From: Ectocarpus siliculosus
Lineage: Eukaryota; Sar; Phaeophyceae; Ectocarpales; Ectocarpaceae
Length of the DNA stretch: 64,000 nucleotides
Direction: 5' to 3'
Assembly: GCA_000310025.1 (NCBI GenBank)
Contig: FN649731.1
Location: forward strand, 3,123,672 to 3,187,671
The notes below the pieces were generated by a model. That model was not told the origin of the DNA. It searched no databases and saw nothing but the letters and a program-made list of their open reading frames with translations. Shown one piece after another: positions 44,585-57,818 of this stretch (the stretch's first letter is position 1; each line of letters begins with the position of its first letter). The translations under genes were made by a program, and so were the position numbers.

Positions 44585-45154
44585 TACCCGTTACCCCAAA
44601 GGATCAAAAACGATTTGTAAATTAAAAAAAAAAAAAAACGGCGGGAAACACCTACTGTCCGTGAAATTCAAAAACCTGTAGATTCAAAAAACGAGTGATG
44701 TAGGGCTGGTGATGTACTGCTGTAGGTTTTGTCCCACCTTCCATGAATTTTACAATATTATTCCTAATATGTCTAATAATCCAGCAAGCTGTCAATAGAC
44801 ACTCACTGCGCCGTGTCCCCTGTGAAGGTTACATTTTACAATACACGACACAACGGAGGGTTTCTCCCCGATATTTTGTCGTTGATCCAGTAGAGAACTA
44901 CAGGGGATGTATTGTAAAATGTAAGTTACCTATACAGACAGATGTTTTCACCCGATGTTTTTGTACTTAGCACCAGCTGGCATCACTGGAATAAATCATC
45001 AGTGTATAGACTTAAAAAGACTCGAAATAAAGTCCAGTACCCAGCCGGTTTCCCTCCACTCACTGAAAAGACTCCACCACATCCCGTTCGACTGTGGGTA
45101 TATCTCGAATGGGTAGTCTTTCTGTGTGTGTTTATATTATTCCTTAATGCCGTT
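44585..45154. other. spacer between units C and D
   Basis: AT-rich sequence unrelated to the B/C spacer, with an A15 run at about 44,621. It contains a perfect 17-bp inverted repeat (TTACATTTTACAATACA at 44,829-44,845, complement at 44,908-44,924). No gene seen. Confidence 0.6.
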
Positions 45155-45917
45155 GTGCCGTAGCATATGTACAGCAGTAGTGCCGTACATCAGCACCGCC
45201 GATCGTCGACTCGTTCCCTGTCTACAGCCTGTCTTCTGTCGTCCTGTCGTCTGCATCGCCCGACGGCTTTCACCAGCCAGCAACCACCTCGCTAACGTCG
45301 TGGTTGTTCTCTCATTTTGGACTGGCGAAGAATTGGGACTCTGGCCGAAGCCGTTGTTCATCAATTAATTACCAGACGCTTACCAACGCACAGCAACAAG
45401 AGAGGCTACCATACTGGTTCAGTAGCACTGTGCATCACTCATGCATACACCCCTGCTGTTGGAGGTGGTTCTTGTTGATATGGCTGGATTGACTGCTGCG
45501 CAGATAGAAGAGATGCGCTTTCTTGGCCGTTCGTTGGGATTTCGCGGACATGTACAGCAGCAGGACGGCAGGGATCTTCATCGCATTGCACATCTGTAGA
45601 CTACAGCACGACTCGTATTCTACTATTCTTCCTGCTGTTGTTGTTTTGGTGGCGTGGTGCGGCATGACTGCGCAGGGTGAAAGCGAGAGCCAGACGCTTT
45701 TCTACGCCGTTGGGAAGTATGCTCGGGCGGCGACGACATCGCATCTTTACACGACACAGCAAGCGCGGGTCTCATCGATCTCATGGCAGCACCGCCTCAC
45801 CCTACATACTTGCTGCTACAATCACCGCTGTTGCTGCTGCCCTTGACTACTGCTGACCTTCCTTGCTTTTGCGAGGGGCGGTGTACTTGCTGATATGCAT
45901 AGATAGATCTACATGAC
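45155..45917. repeat. truncated unit D
   Basis: It matches the first 760 bp or so of unit C (from gtgccgtag to agatagatctacatgac, compare 34,323-35,127) and then ends abruptly. It marks the right edge of the tandem array. Confidence 0.88.
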
Positions 45918-47636
45918 GGCAGATGATTCTTGATGCTGCTGCTGTAGGTGCTGAATTGTTTGCGCATTGCCACAAATACAGCATCGATAGGGGACAAAGG
46001 GACAGTTATCCAAGGTGAAGGCAGCTCGAAAGTTGTTCTCCTGCGTTCTGGCCATCTACTGCAGAAATCCGCATGTGAATCGACGTCGTGGTTGTCGAGA
46101 TATCATCAGCTTCACGGAGAGAGAGCCGCGAAGAGAGGCAAGGCCTGGAACTTTCTTCTTTTCTTTTTTTCTTTTTTTGCAGACGCTCCCAGTAAAAAAT
46201 CGCCCCAAGCATGGCAGAATGCATGGCAGAATTCATCGGGTGTCAATCATGCAGCAGGTGTAGTTATTAGAGCCGCCCTCGCTTAAGCCACTCAGCGGCG
46301 TTTGCTGTCAGATTTGAGGTTTCTGTATCGGTACGTGCTTAACACCGTTGGGCCAATAATTGCGCGCAAGGTAGGACTACGTAGCAGACACGGGCATGAA
46401 TTCTGTCTCTACCAGCGGGTAACCCGGTTTGTTTCGAGTTTGAATGTGAATGAATGATGCCTAGTGACCAGAATTTGGCTTGAACATCAGACCTGGTCAT
46501 GTCCGGCCCATGACACAGTGCACCGCCACCGGTGGCATAGTAGCGGGTGCTGGCTCGTGATTTGAAGTGAAGGTGCATCATCGTGATACTTCTATCTTGC
46601 GCACATTGCGGTAAGAACCATTTTGCCGACGAGTGATCGTGAGACGCAGAGAGCCATATCTTCCTCTTCTAGACTCGATCTTTGGTTGAGATTGAAGAAC
46701 TCCTTACATGTTCTGTGGAGTCATGCAAATCTTGCATTTCGCAGTTAGCCGTCATTGCTCATGACTCACTCCATGACACGAGTCTTAGACGAGACCGATC
46801 GCAGCCTTCGCAAGAGTTTCAATATTTACTTATCGAAAACCTATGTGCAGTTCTCGCAAACAGCAACAACTCCAGCCCACCGAATACGCATGATGCCCTT
46901 CACAGAACTGTGTCGACTGTGAAATCAAATCACATCCGCGCGTACACACCTCAGGGACAAAATGCCGTTTCCCTCCTTCTCGCTCAGAGTTTGGTTCTTC
47001 CGAACGGGCGGTGACAACATCCGCGTGATATCACTCCCACCCTTTTTTAAGTGGAGGGAATTATTTTGTAAGACCTACAGAATCTGGTGACGACCAATCC
47101 AACGCGCACCGTCCCATTTCGTACTGTCGATAGAAACGCAACGAACGAATGGACAGCTAAGCAGCAGGCGACTTCGACATCACAAGACGCACCCGCTGCT
47201 GTGTCGCACGTCATCTTTGTTCACTGAAACAGTCTCACAGGTAAAATTGCATGGCTCCATTCATTGCAGTTGTGCCTCGGTCGCACAAAATATTATTTTT
47301 CTGTACGCCAATAATTTGCCATCTACGGTAGGCCCGAATAAGAGCGTAATCCAAGCCGCCAAGATGTAAGTGCACTCGAAGGACACCGCACGATCGTGCC
47401 AAAGTCTACAAACACTTACGAGAGATAAAGAAAGTTGTAGAACAACCAAACCTCCTTCGGTCCCAGCTCCGGGTACCGTCTGCCCAGCCAGCTAGCGTCT
47501 CCGTTTAGGTACCCCCCGAGCCCCACCGGCCGAGCTGTTGGCACTTGCCGACGAATTGCGCCAACCACCACTCCCGTGTTCCCCTTCACTATCGGCCAAC
47601 AACTCCCTACGATGGCGTTCCTGCCAGGTAGGACGG

Positions 47637-47637
<1 letters not shown>
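45918..47637. other. single-copy region with no recognised gene
   Basis: The longest ORF is plus 46,682-47,014 (110 codons, beginning MVEIEELLTCSVESCKSC), with no domain I recognise. There is a T-rich run at about 46,155-46,180. Nothing else supportable. Confidence 0.4.
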
Positions 47638-47668
<31 letters not shown>

Positions 47669-47829
47669 GGCGGGCGGGGGGGGCGGGGGGTGGGGGGGGG
47701 GGGGAAGGAGGGNNNNNNNNNNNNNNNNNNNNNNNNNNNNNNNNNNNNNNNNNNNNNNNNNNNNNNNNNNNNNNNNNNNNNNNNNNNNNNNNNNNNNNNN
47801 NNNNNNNNNNNNGGGGGGGGGGGGGGGGC
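47638..47829. other. poly-G tract with 100-N assembly gap
   Basis: A run of almost pure G (47,638-47,712) is followed by 100 N (47,713-47,812) and more G to about 47,828. Long apparent Pro/Gly ORFs across it are artefacts of the homopolymer. Confidence 0.95.
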
Positions 47830-47999
47830 GCAAAAAATGGACCAAATTTTGCCGGTATCGCTCTTGGTGGAGACATGTAATCAACTCTGATGGGGTCGCG
47901 GCTCGCCTGTGGTGGACATGAATCAGATAGCGGAGGGCGTACTCATGTTTGTATGACTTAGCTGTTACACCACATTGACCAAGCGTCATCGACAGGATG

Positions 48000-48400
48000 G
48001 AGCAGTGTTCCCACAGGACCAATCACCGATGGCCAATCGTCCCTTCCCATTTTGCCAAAGATGGCTCAAAAACATTTTCCCTATCTTATCTATCCTATCG
48101 ATATCACTTCCCACCTTTTCAGCCCACTTTCAACCCCGAGTAGCTACCTTTTCCTCCAGGCTAATACATGCCTCAAGCATCTTTCGGTACGTTCATGCTT
48201 TTTTCCCAGCCCAGTCATGTATCTTTCTCTCTGTTCTTCGTAAAACAGGCATTCTTCTATCACATGACCTTGTCTTCGCACTCTTTGAGGCGCATTCGCA
48301 CTTGAACTTGTCGCCGTCTCGTCTTCCTTCATAAAACTTCGTCTACATTCTCCAAGGCCAATATCCCCAGTCCTGCATTTGACCTTCAGCATCGTCCCTG
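48000..48400 (-). pseudogene. decayed LINE-type reverse-transcriptase C-terminus
   Basis: Read on the minus strand with frame changes, this segment gives GDKFKCEC, then KECEDK, then GHVIEECLFYEEQRERYM and GLGKKHER. The CxC...HxxxxC arrangement followed by YxxxR is the zinc-finger-like motif at the C-terminus of many non-LTR retrotransposon polymerases. The motif spans at least two frames and stops, and no upstream RT domain is visible, so it is a relic. Confidence 0.5.
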
Positions 48401-49840
48401 CATTCGTTGGTCCATGTACGTACTCCTTGGACCGAATTCCTTCTTTCTATCAACATTCCGAACAGACAGACCAATCCTTAACGTGTTTCGCAGAGCAAAC
48501 AATGCCACTGTAGTTCCAAACGCACCTCCTCTTGCTCCAGCACGTGTTCCAAGGCCTTGAGCCGAGCAACGAGAGACGGCACACTGTCCTCTTTCAGCTT
48601 TTCACCGATTCCGCCGATTCCATCCGTCACGGCTTCCACCGTCCGTTCCGTGGCTAGCCCGGCGGGCGACGGTGGCGAGTCGTCGAGGACCCCGCTAGTT
48701 TTGGTGCCGCGTTTTTTCCTCGACTGTCAAGCCAAACGGGGATAAGGGAGCAGATGAATTCTCAGACAGGAATGGTGAAGGGAGATGAAACTGCCAGCTA
48801 CCCATGGAACGCTCATGGGCCGTCCATGAACCGCTCAGCGCCCACTACCGCCAATGAGCCATCTACTCCAGATCACCGGTTTCCTCTTTGAGGAGCTGTT
48901 TTCACATAGAAATCCTTCCCCCGGTCGGAATTCCTGCCCATGCCGGCGGGGGTCATTTTTTCTCAATCGTTTTACTCGGAGGGGGGAACCTCCAACGGGG
49001 GAGCAAACTACAAACGCAGACACCCCTAGTTTTCGGTTTCGTTTCTGCAGCATCTTTGCATTGACGTCATGCTGGTCCGCCTTTCAGAGATAGACAAGCG
49101 CAAGCACACCAAGAGCTGGAACCTCCCATATTCGGCCGTACCTGCACTGCTGTACAACCGTTCAGGTAACCAACCTCGTACAAGTGTGTGTGTGTTTGCT
49201 CGTGTTTATCCTCTCAACTGGTCTGGGCATCAGTCTACAACGTGCGGTATACGATTGACGCACCAGCCGGGGATACACACGAGGAAGGGAAACTGGTTGC
49301 AAATTTGTTTTCCACCGCTTTTTCCCCAGCAGTGCTTGCTGTCAGGTTTTGCAAGTGTCAATGAACATGGCGTGTTCCAAGACCCATGACGGCGGTAGCA
49401 CGGCCAACTCGCTCAATTTTTTATGTGCCTTCGAGACGCATACAGTACGTCACCAGCAATTTCAGTCGTACCTTTGCCGGGAATCGCGAACTCTAAGTAC
49501 TGTTGTTTGATTCGGCAGAGAGGCTAACCCTAAATCTTCCGCATGCTGCAAAGGGAGGGAATTCACCAGGTCTCCCTCGTAAGGTACCTCAGTCTAGCCC
49601 TAAAGCTCACACGGGACGCGATCCTGAGGGCACACCGCCCCAACGCCACCGAAATCAGCTGTCAAGTTTCTCTCAGCACGCAAGTAATATCTTGTCACCC
49701 GTTAAGCTACTTGATCCACGAGTCGGAGCCCAGCGTACGCCAAGGCCTTGCTTGTTTGTGGTGTTTAGAGATCAAGCGAAAGCGTATTTTTTTGGCGACC
49801 CCGATGTACAAATTTCAGCCTTGCGCGTGTAGCCCCGCAC

Positions 49841-52800
49841 CTGCTCGCAAGCCTGCAAAGCAGCCGCTTTCGCCTCTAGCTCGTTCATGGCTCTTCCTAG
49901 GGTGCGGAGGCCCGACCCGAGGGCAAGCTTGACTATTCTCGCCCTTCTCCTTCGTTCCCGAACGGCGAGGTACCTCCTATACATGTTCTGTAACATGATC
50001 GCCCCCCGCGTCATCCTGAACTCCTCTAGGAGACGCTTACGCCTTCCGAGTGTCGGGTGGAGCGGAAAACCGCAACGGAACATGCATGTGGGAGTAGGTC
50101 TCGAAACGTGTCATTGTTTAGATTGATTCTGGCCGTTTGGCCATTTCTATCCTCATAAGTTTGGATGGAATAGCGCAGTAAGCCTCATAGGACGCGATCG
50201 CTCTAAGCACGGCGACACGGCCAACCACAACGTTTTGACGGGCGGGGTGACGCTCTACCCAGCAAGGGCAACTTTCGTCCATGATGCTCGTAATCAGCAC
50301 CTCAACAGGAATATGTTGTCGACGTCGATTCCCCAAGCAGATTTCCCAGGCGGAGGAAAAGTTCTACTTGTGTGAAGACTCCAAAATGTCCTAGAACCCA
50401 TTGCTGTCACCACCTCTTGCCATTCGTTAATGCTTTCGCGTCTCTGACCCGACGTTTGCTCACTTTCCTGAATCCAGAGCAAAATGAACGACTAAAGTTC
50501 GTAGCGAAGATCTAAACACATCCCTTGCTCTCCTTACATGATGCGTGCGATCTTCCCGCGGATGTTGGCCTGTATCAACGTGGCAGCGTATTGGCGATCC
50601 TCATCCTCCCATTCAGGAGGATTCACTTTTCTCCACCAGTTCTGTATTAAACCAAAATCAAGGTCTCTTGTGTCAGAGTGGTAAACACGGGTGGAGGAAG
50701 GGTTGGGGAGTGATTCGTCCACGTACCGTGCGCTTGAGACGACCATATTTTAGTACACCATTCGGGGTCAAATACTTTCGTTTGACGACGGTGGGCCCTA
50801 TATTCTCGATTAAGGCATGCCCACAAATGGGGCAGAAACGAGTAACCCGTAAGATGAGAAGCGTGGATGGAACTATCATAGCGTGTACGGAACTAACCCT
50901 ACCGAGTGACCATAAAGTAGGTATTACGATAGGACACCACGAGAGCGCTTACGTCAAGACGGAGACGGTCATGTTTGCAGGAAAAGACGATTAAACACGA
51001 AGCGGACACTGACCGTGGGTACTTGGGGCCGGTGTGGATTTCAGAATAGTGGCCGGTTGCAAGACGATATCCCCGTTGCAAGTAGACAACTCGCTACGGG
51101 GGTTGGGTGAGTCAACGACCCATGCACCTTAATGGCAGTGGCGGCGTTGTACTGCCTCCATTTCTCCCGTCGCTCTTGCTCTCGTCTGGCTGCCGCTCTC
51201 TCCTCGATCATATCTTGCAGCATGTCCACCTTGAACACGTGATGGCGCGAAGTTCAGCAATGAATGTCACAAACGATCCGACTCTTCATGGGGCGACGAA
51301 TGCCGCAACTGGAAGCAGCGAAGATGTAGTACCGTGTTTTGACCCTAAAATGTCACCAAGCGGCTGTAAGGTGTGCCCAACGCCAACACTTGTTCCAAGC
51401 ACAGCCTAACCCCCAAAAATACGCTACCCCATTCCAGTCTGCCTTTAGTTCCATCGCTCACACACACCGTACCGAACGTTAAGAATACTACCGAGGGGTG
51501 CTACTTTTTGAATGCCCTTTCCAACGTACCGTGCTATAAGTGATCAAAGATGGCGCAAGTGATGCACTGAAACCCTCGTGTTTCCGTCACTGATCCCCTC
51601 AGCCCATAAGACGCCCTTGCAAGCACTCACCTTCATTGAAGCCATCATGTGGCGCGTCCTGTCCGTTTCCTCGGTGGCATTTCTTGCTTCGACTCGGTGG
51701 GCTGGGCGCACCTTCGGCATTTCAGCAAGGATGAGTAATTCTATGGTCAGGGCAGGGGTTGCTCTAAACAAATCGCAAAAACGTCGAGGGATATGCAAGA
51801 GCCATCCGTCGGCGGGAGACTACAACAGAACGAGGTGTCGTGCGGTAAGAGCTTGCCGTAGAGCTGGACACAACAGCATTGATGATTGAAAATCTCAGGC
51901 AACCTAAGGGACGGGTTCCTTATCTGTTCATCTTGAACAACACGTACAAGTGAGGTTCGGGGGAAAGGTTGGTGGTCGAGCACCTTCACGATGACGGTCA
52001 CTGGAACACCGAGACTGTGTTTCTCGGTTTCTCATCCAGCACTATGATTTCGGGCAGATTGGTGGAAGCTGCTACTTTTTCGGTTCTCTGTTAGAGTTGG
52101 CCGGGGCAGACGTTCATCACGGGCCATAGAAACGAACGCCTCGGGCCAAGTCTAGCCGGTATCCTTCACAGACAAGTCCTGTGCCGGGAAGCCTTCCCCG
52201 GGGGGTGGACGGCGGCGAAATCAACCCTGTTCACACACCTCGAATTCTCTCGCTCGTCGTTTAATACGACTCCACAAACATGATCGAACAGACATGTGTC
52301 ATGTCGTGGGTCTTGACGACATCAACCATGCGCAGAACCAAGCAGGACACCCCTTGGGACAAACTCTCGCTGGTGGGAGAATTTCTGCACCTACTTCAAA
52401 TTCTGCCAGGAGGCCGACGGCAAAGCGTTTCCACCGTCAAGGCCATCTCCTTTGTTCGGGAGGGGGCAACCCTGCGGGGGCAACTGTACAAGGGCTACAG
52501 TAAATCTTACAATACGATTTCGAGAACCACTTGGACGGACGGAAGGCGTGTCGATCGATCTAAGGACATGTGTGCGATGCCACAGTTTTTCATAGAGCTC
52601 GGTCAGGTAACAGCAATGTAAACGCTTCCTATTCTAGTGGAATATCGGTCCAGCTAGATGTTGCCACCGAACGACACGTTTTGTAAGCCGCACTATAGGT
52701 TTGAAGGGCCTGTTGTGTTGTTATTTTTTCTCTAAAATCTCCGCATGCGTCGCAAGGCCCCAGCAGTGAATGGATGGACCCGACGCACCTCGCTCAGCAC

Positions 52801-54825
52801 TCCTGCCAGCGACTCGACGCTCTCCCTTGGGGCAGCGTTGCCGCCAGTCTCTTCGTTGGCAGGGCCGCTGATGCTGCTGGCACTACCTTCTTTTGCGTTG
52901 CCCGCCCCTCCCTCACCGTTCTTCTTGGTAGGTGGCGTAGGGGAAGGAACAGTGGCGTTGGCTGCCGTTGCTCCTGGTCGGATTCGCGAATCAATATACA
53001 GCTGCCAAAGGCACGATCATCGATCGTCGCAACGAAGCGGTAATGGGTAAAGGTCGGTCAGAGGCGTCGTGAGACCGCTGTCCCCTTGGAAACGACGACA
53101 CGAGCGAGAAGTCAGAAAGTCTCCTCGGCTAGGGGGTTGCTCGATAACTACGGTGGAAATAGGATTCATTGGAGGGAAAACCTCGGTGTTATGTTACAAC
53201 GTTCCATAATGACGGCTTGCCTCTTGGTTATTGCCAGCTTGTGGGATCATATATCAGACCACCACCACCACGAATTGTTCAACGAGAGTTGCCGTCGCCC
53301 GGGGACGAAGCCGTCTTGCGTCTTTGCTGAGGAGGGGGATAAGATTCACTTGTTCGCGTTGTCCTGCCAAGATGCTCATCAAACAAACTGTAACTACACC
53401 ACGCTCGCACAACTCGTTGGGATTGAAAGATCCTTCTCAATTTGTTACCTCGAGTTCGGTCGGTGCCATGCTGGCTAGCTTCTGGCGATGATCGTCGTTA
53501 ACCTTGGCATCTTCCGCCAGGAGCTGAAGGGGCCACGGCAGGAAGACTAAGAAGTGAGATGGGAGAACGGTATTCATAGTCTCTCGACATCGTATCCCTC
53601 ATGGCGTCCGGAAATATATAATAATCTCTACAAGGTGGATGTTACCACAAATGACCGCGACCGCCTGCGATGTACACAGCATAAGCTTCTAGTATTGGGC
53701 CATCGATAGCCGTAGTATTGCTGTGGCACGCGTTTCTGCCCACCTTTGCCAATCGCTGCACGTGATAAACTTGTTGCTTTAGTCTCTCCTCCTCTGCGAG
53801 CGTGGTCTCCAGCGACCCCTTGAGTCTGGATAGATGCTTCACCACTTCCTTCATTGGCACGCAGGAAAACGGAAGGAGAGTCGTGGAGGACGCGGGCGAA
53901 ACTGCGCATCACGACAGTTCTTCAAGCTCTCCAGGGTTGGACTGGTACAGGTTTACAGTTCACCGCCCTAGGCTGAACCAACCGTTGAATTTTATAGCTT
54001 CAACGCTCGTAGACCTTTCGACGTCAGACACAAAATGTTTTAGGCGTCCCCAAAAATGATCGAACTCCGCTGCTTTCTAGCCGGTTGTATTATACGTCTA
54101 ATAGATATCGCCCGTACATCGTGAGCTGTGGACGAAGGGGGTTAACGCGAGAGAAGACAAGATAAATGTGGCGACCAACACCGTATCCGAATTTCCCCCA
54201 GCCCGGCCCGAGCTTTCGTCTATGGGAAGTAATCGAAGAGGAATCACGGACAAACCCACCTCAACAAGACTGGCGTAATGCCCTCTCATGACCTCCATCA
54301 GATCACCTCGTTGGCGGCACGCGCAGCGTTCGTGCCGCACCAGCTCCCGAAAGCAGCTGTCAAACACCTGGCAGTATGGCGAGGTTAACGGCAGGAGCAC
54401 AGCAGTAGTAGCCGCAGCGAAGAAGGTGGCCAAGCACTGGGCGAGACAGGTCTCCTTGAAGAAACACACATGTTTTCCCTTGTAGTTGTGGAATGTGTGG
54501 CTGAGTGAAAGGACATGTGAAAGACCACACAGCCCATCTGGAACACATAGGCAACACGCACCTCGCCCTCATCAGTCACCATGCCCTCCAACGACGATAT
54601 GACGTCAAGGCCCATCCGCGCCCCAGACATCAGGTGCGGCACTCTGTCTTTTTCGTTCGCTGCCATGTCTTTCGCGGTCTTGGCGAGCGATGCCCGCCCG
54701 GAATGGGGGCGAGAGCGCGTGCCATATAGGATGTCTCGCAGGGCGGCTGAAAGGGCGGTAGCTTGCTCACGCGCCCTGGGGGACCCCCCCGGAGTTTGTT
54801 TCCCGAGCCTTGGATGCAGCGAGGA
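49841..54825 (-). CDS. multi-exon IQ-motif/coiled-coil protein with axonemal-dynein-light-chain-like segment
   Basis: The exon chain is read on the minus strand with GT-AG borders. 54,825-54,562 ends SSLEGMVTDEGE. 54,368-54,260 is VFDSCFRELVRHERCACRQR through MRGHYASLVE, joined in phase 0. About 53,860-53,650 is coiled coil (VVKHLSRLKGSLETTLAEEE). About 52,960-52,745 is possible. About 51,768-51,631 contains LTIELLILAEMPKVRPAHR. 51,229-51,128 is MLQDMIEERAAARREQERR ending NAATAIK. About 50,860-50,727 ends YGRLKRT. 50,641-50,538 is NWWRKVNPPEWEDEDRQYAA with an IQ-like TLIQANIRGKIAR. About 50,040-49,841 carries IMLQNMYRRYLAVRERR, an IQ motif. The FDSCFRELVRH...C..RG segment resembles axonemal dynein light-chain proteins (FDELIRQ...C.ERG). 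It would act in the flagellum with calmodulin bound at the IQ motifs. Neither end of the gene is defined; the assignment to one gene is an inference. Confidence 0.4.
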
Positions 54826-55084
54826 GGTAAAGGGTGGACAAGGTGACGAGTGAGAGAATTCGATCAGTGAATTTCTCCAAGTGTTCTCGAGTGAGTAGAG
54901 GAGATAGACAACGCTACCGCGGAGAGACCAAGATACGAGTCTTCTGTACACGTTTTCCCGCAAAAATTACGCGTGTACTGCCACGCCAGGTAACGTTTCT
55001 TACGACCTTGGTGCAGGGGTACGGTCGACCTCACTGTTCTGCTAAGAATATTTCCGCGAGGGCACAACATCTCTGAGCCCGTCA

Positions 55085-57800
55085 TTCCCCGTTGTCGAGA
55101 GCTATTTTATGTACATGTATTTGGTGGGTCCGTCACCGGTGTGAAAAACAAGTCCCCTATGTGCAGTTTCTTCTGAGCTCTTCACGAGCCACTTTCGTTA
55201 CTGACTAGACCTCTCCAGACCTCGAAGAGAGCAGTGCATGTACTGCATGCAAAAGTGCAACTTACACCGCGGTGGCTACTTAATGGGTGAAGTACAAAAC
55301 GGCAAGCATTTATCACACATGGAAAAATAATCGCACGCGCCCAAACATCTACCCCACCTTAGCTACTCCCCCTGCCGGTGTTTGCCACCGGGGTTTGGGT
55401 TTTCATCGCTTGGCAGCGACGTTGTAAAACAAGCCGCCCCCCCGTTGGGTTTTCGTCGGTTGGCAGCGATGTTGTAAAATAAGCCGATCACTTCGTGAGC
55501 TCGGCAACCAGGTTACCGTTTTTTGTTTGCCTTTGGTTTTTTTTTTGCGGTAACCATGAATCGTGGTCGAGTAGATCATGTTGTGCGGGGTCGAGAACCC
55601 TCACTCCGCGCAAGGGGGATAATCGCACCACGTTGTGTTGAATTGGTCAAGCACCCTCGAGGCAGTTAAAAAATGCTTACAACTGTCTCTGGAAGCGAAG
55701 TACCAGAAAATAAATGAAGTCATACGCAGCTGTCATCCGTACGCAAGGAAGTAAGCACAAGATGCCGAACACCCTTAGCAGGATGCAGCGCACCCTTCAT
55801 GCGACTCGCCGAATACCTCACCGCGCTTCGCGCTTGATGATGTGAGAGCCTGATCGGGTGAGAACCCGGCGTGCTCCGCCCCGGCTTTGTAGGGATGCGA
55901 GGTCAATGGTCTAACGACTACGGCATGCACGACTATGAGTACACCCCCCCCGCACACACACCGTAGCTATTTGCAGTCAGTTCTGCTTTGATTCGCAGAA
56001 AACCGCACACTATCCCTTGGTCGTCGCAGTACGAAAACAACCGAGAATATGGCAGGTCTGCGGTACGCTCACGTCGGTGTTCCCAAGTCACCCTGTCCGT
56101 TGATGAAGGTAGCATCGGGTGGACAGTGACCAAACGAGATAACCCGCCCACCTTGCGGGAACATCAAACCGGTAGGCTCGCCCTGCATCATCACCATCAT
56201 CGTCGCTCTGCCGCCTAGGGTCATCGGGGAAACGTGCCCTAGTGAATGCCACCTTGGGAGGCAAAACCACCGGACTAAAGCATCCCCACCCTGGCGTGGT
56301 AGCCGTACGCGCCGAGGAAATGGATTCCTTATTTTTCATCTCGGCTAGCAGCATGGAGGGAATGCTGCAGTCGCCGCCACCACCTTGTGGCCCACCTTGT
56401 TGAGAGGGGTGAGGAGGTCCATCAGGTGCAGCTTGGGCCTACCGCGAGAACAAGGCAGCAACCCAGTAGCCAATACAGGCGGTCACAGATAATACCAAGT
56501 AGATGGTGCGACAAACCCGTCAATTGAACACAAACTTTGCCGATTACATCTGTATTCTACACAGGGAAGTACAGATTGGGGTTTGCGATGGTGCTACGTA
56601 GCTGCGGTACTGTAGTCCAGATGGCAACAATTTTCCTTCAACTTAGACAGCTACCTCATGTTCAAGCCTCCGATCGCATGGGAGTCTCTCGACACAGGGA
56701 CGTGAGTATTCCCACTCGAAGTTACTGACCAAAGATCTGGAATGGTTGTCAACATGGAGACAACAACAACAGCCCCATGGTGAAAAATCTAAAGAGGAGA
56801 GACTACTGTTCGCTGTTACTACACATCAGCACGCATGGCAGGTAACGGCTCTGTCGAGGACACAAAGTGTTAAGGAAAGAAACATAACGTGAGTCAGGTG
56901 TGCCGTCACCAACAAACGATGCGTACCACGAAAACTTGGTGATATTTGATGCACGATCTACTGCACGGCGGTACGTACGTCTACATCAGACTCTACAAGA
57001 CTGTTGTGCGACATTCGGTTCGTTGTTTTGTCGTCCCAGATGTTTTCCCGGCGCTCCCATTCGCCGCACCTACGGCCTTGTATCTCTGAGTCAACAGATC
57101 TAATCCAGGGTCATACATCAGGAAGTGCCTCCACGTGCTTTCATGCAAGGCGCGATGAAGCTCTACACGATCGCTGGTTACTTCTTCGCGCCACCGGGGG
57201 AAAATGTTCCGAAATTACTGTAGCTGTAGCAGTCGCGGCATCCAGAGTGTATGTTAGAATAGCCGCACCTCGATCTCAGGGTTCACGTACATCCAACCAG
57301 ATGAGTAAGAAGAGCAGCTGGACCCGACGTTCAAGCCGCTTGCTTTGATACCCCCTCTCTTGGCGTGCACGCCATGATGGCGCCCTTGGAAATCAGGCCT
57401 GCGCTGTCTTCGAGCTATGGTACGGTCAGCCGCCACCTCTGGTTTGAAGGGGGCAAAACCCACGGCCATTTGGGCAATCTCGATGGACTGATTCATTCAG
57501 GTATCGAACTATTGTACTAGCAAGAGCACTGTGCCAACCAGCGCGTTGAGTCGTCGGGTACATCGATCGCGTGGTGTGGCATGGTTCATCTCCCATCTTT
57601 CATGAGGTGTTGATTTGTTCCCACATGAAATTGCGCCGCCGCGGTCTAATTGGTGCCGGTTCGGTGAACACAAATATATTTGACGGTTTCGCGAACATGC
57701 GACAACGCGGAACCCAGGCGTCTCTGGTTGCAAACCCTTTGGTGCGCAGGTGGGGGGCGCCTTGCACTTTGCGTGGGTCTACAGACACCTTGCCGTGTGG
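55085..57800. other. intergenic region with no recognised gene
   Basis: It contains two near-identical tandem copies of a 60-bp segment at about 55,385-55,490 (gggttttc-tcg-ttggcagcga...gttgtaaaa-aagccg). A minus-strand open stretch at 57,254-57,496 (AVGFAPFKPEVAADRTIARR) could be an exon but has no partner I can identify. The katanin promoter would lie upstream of 57,819; no TATA box stands out. Confidence 0.35.
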
Positions 57801-57818
57801 AGGCAGGAGAAGAAAACT

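Noticed and set aside
47492-48022. Proline- and glycine-rich ORFs over the poly-G gap
   Set aside because: They are homopolymer and N artefacts.
55842-55925. Minus-strand tRNA-like sequence (tagtcgttagacc and gggttctcacccg)
   Set aside because: The B box deviates at key positions and the arms do not fold well; at most an old SINE fragment.
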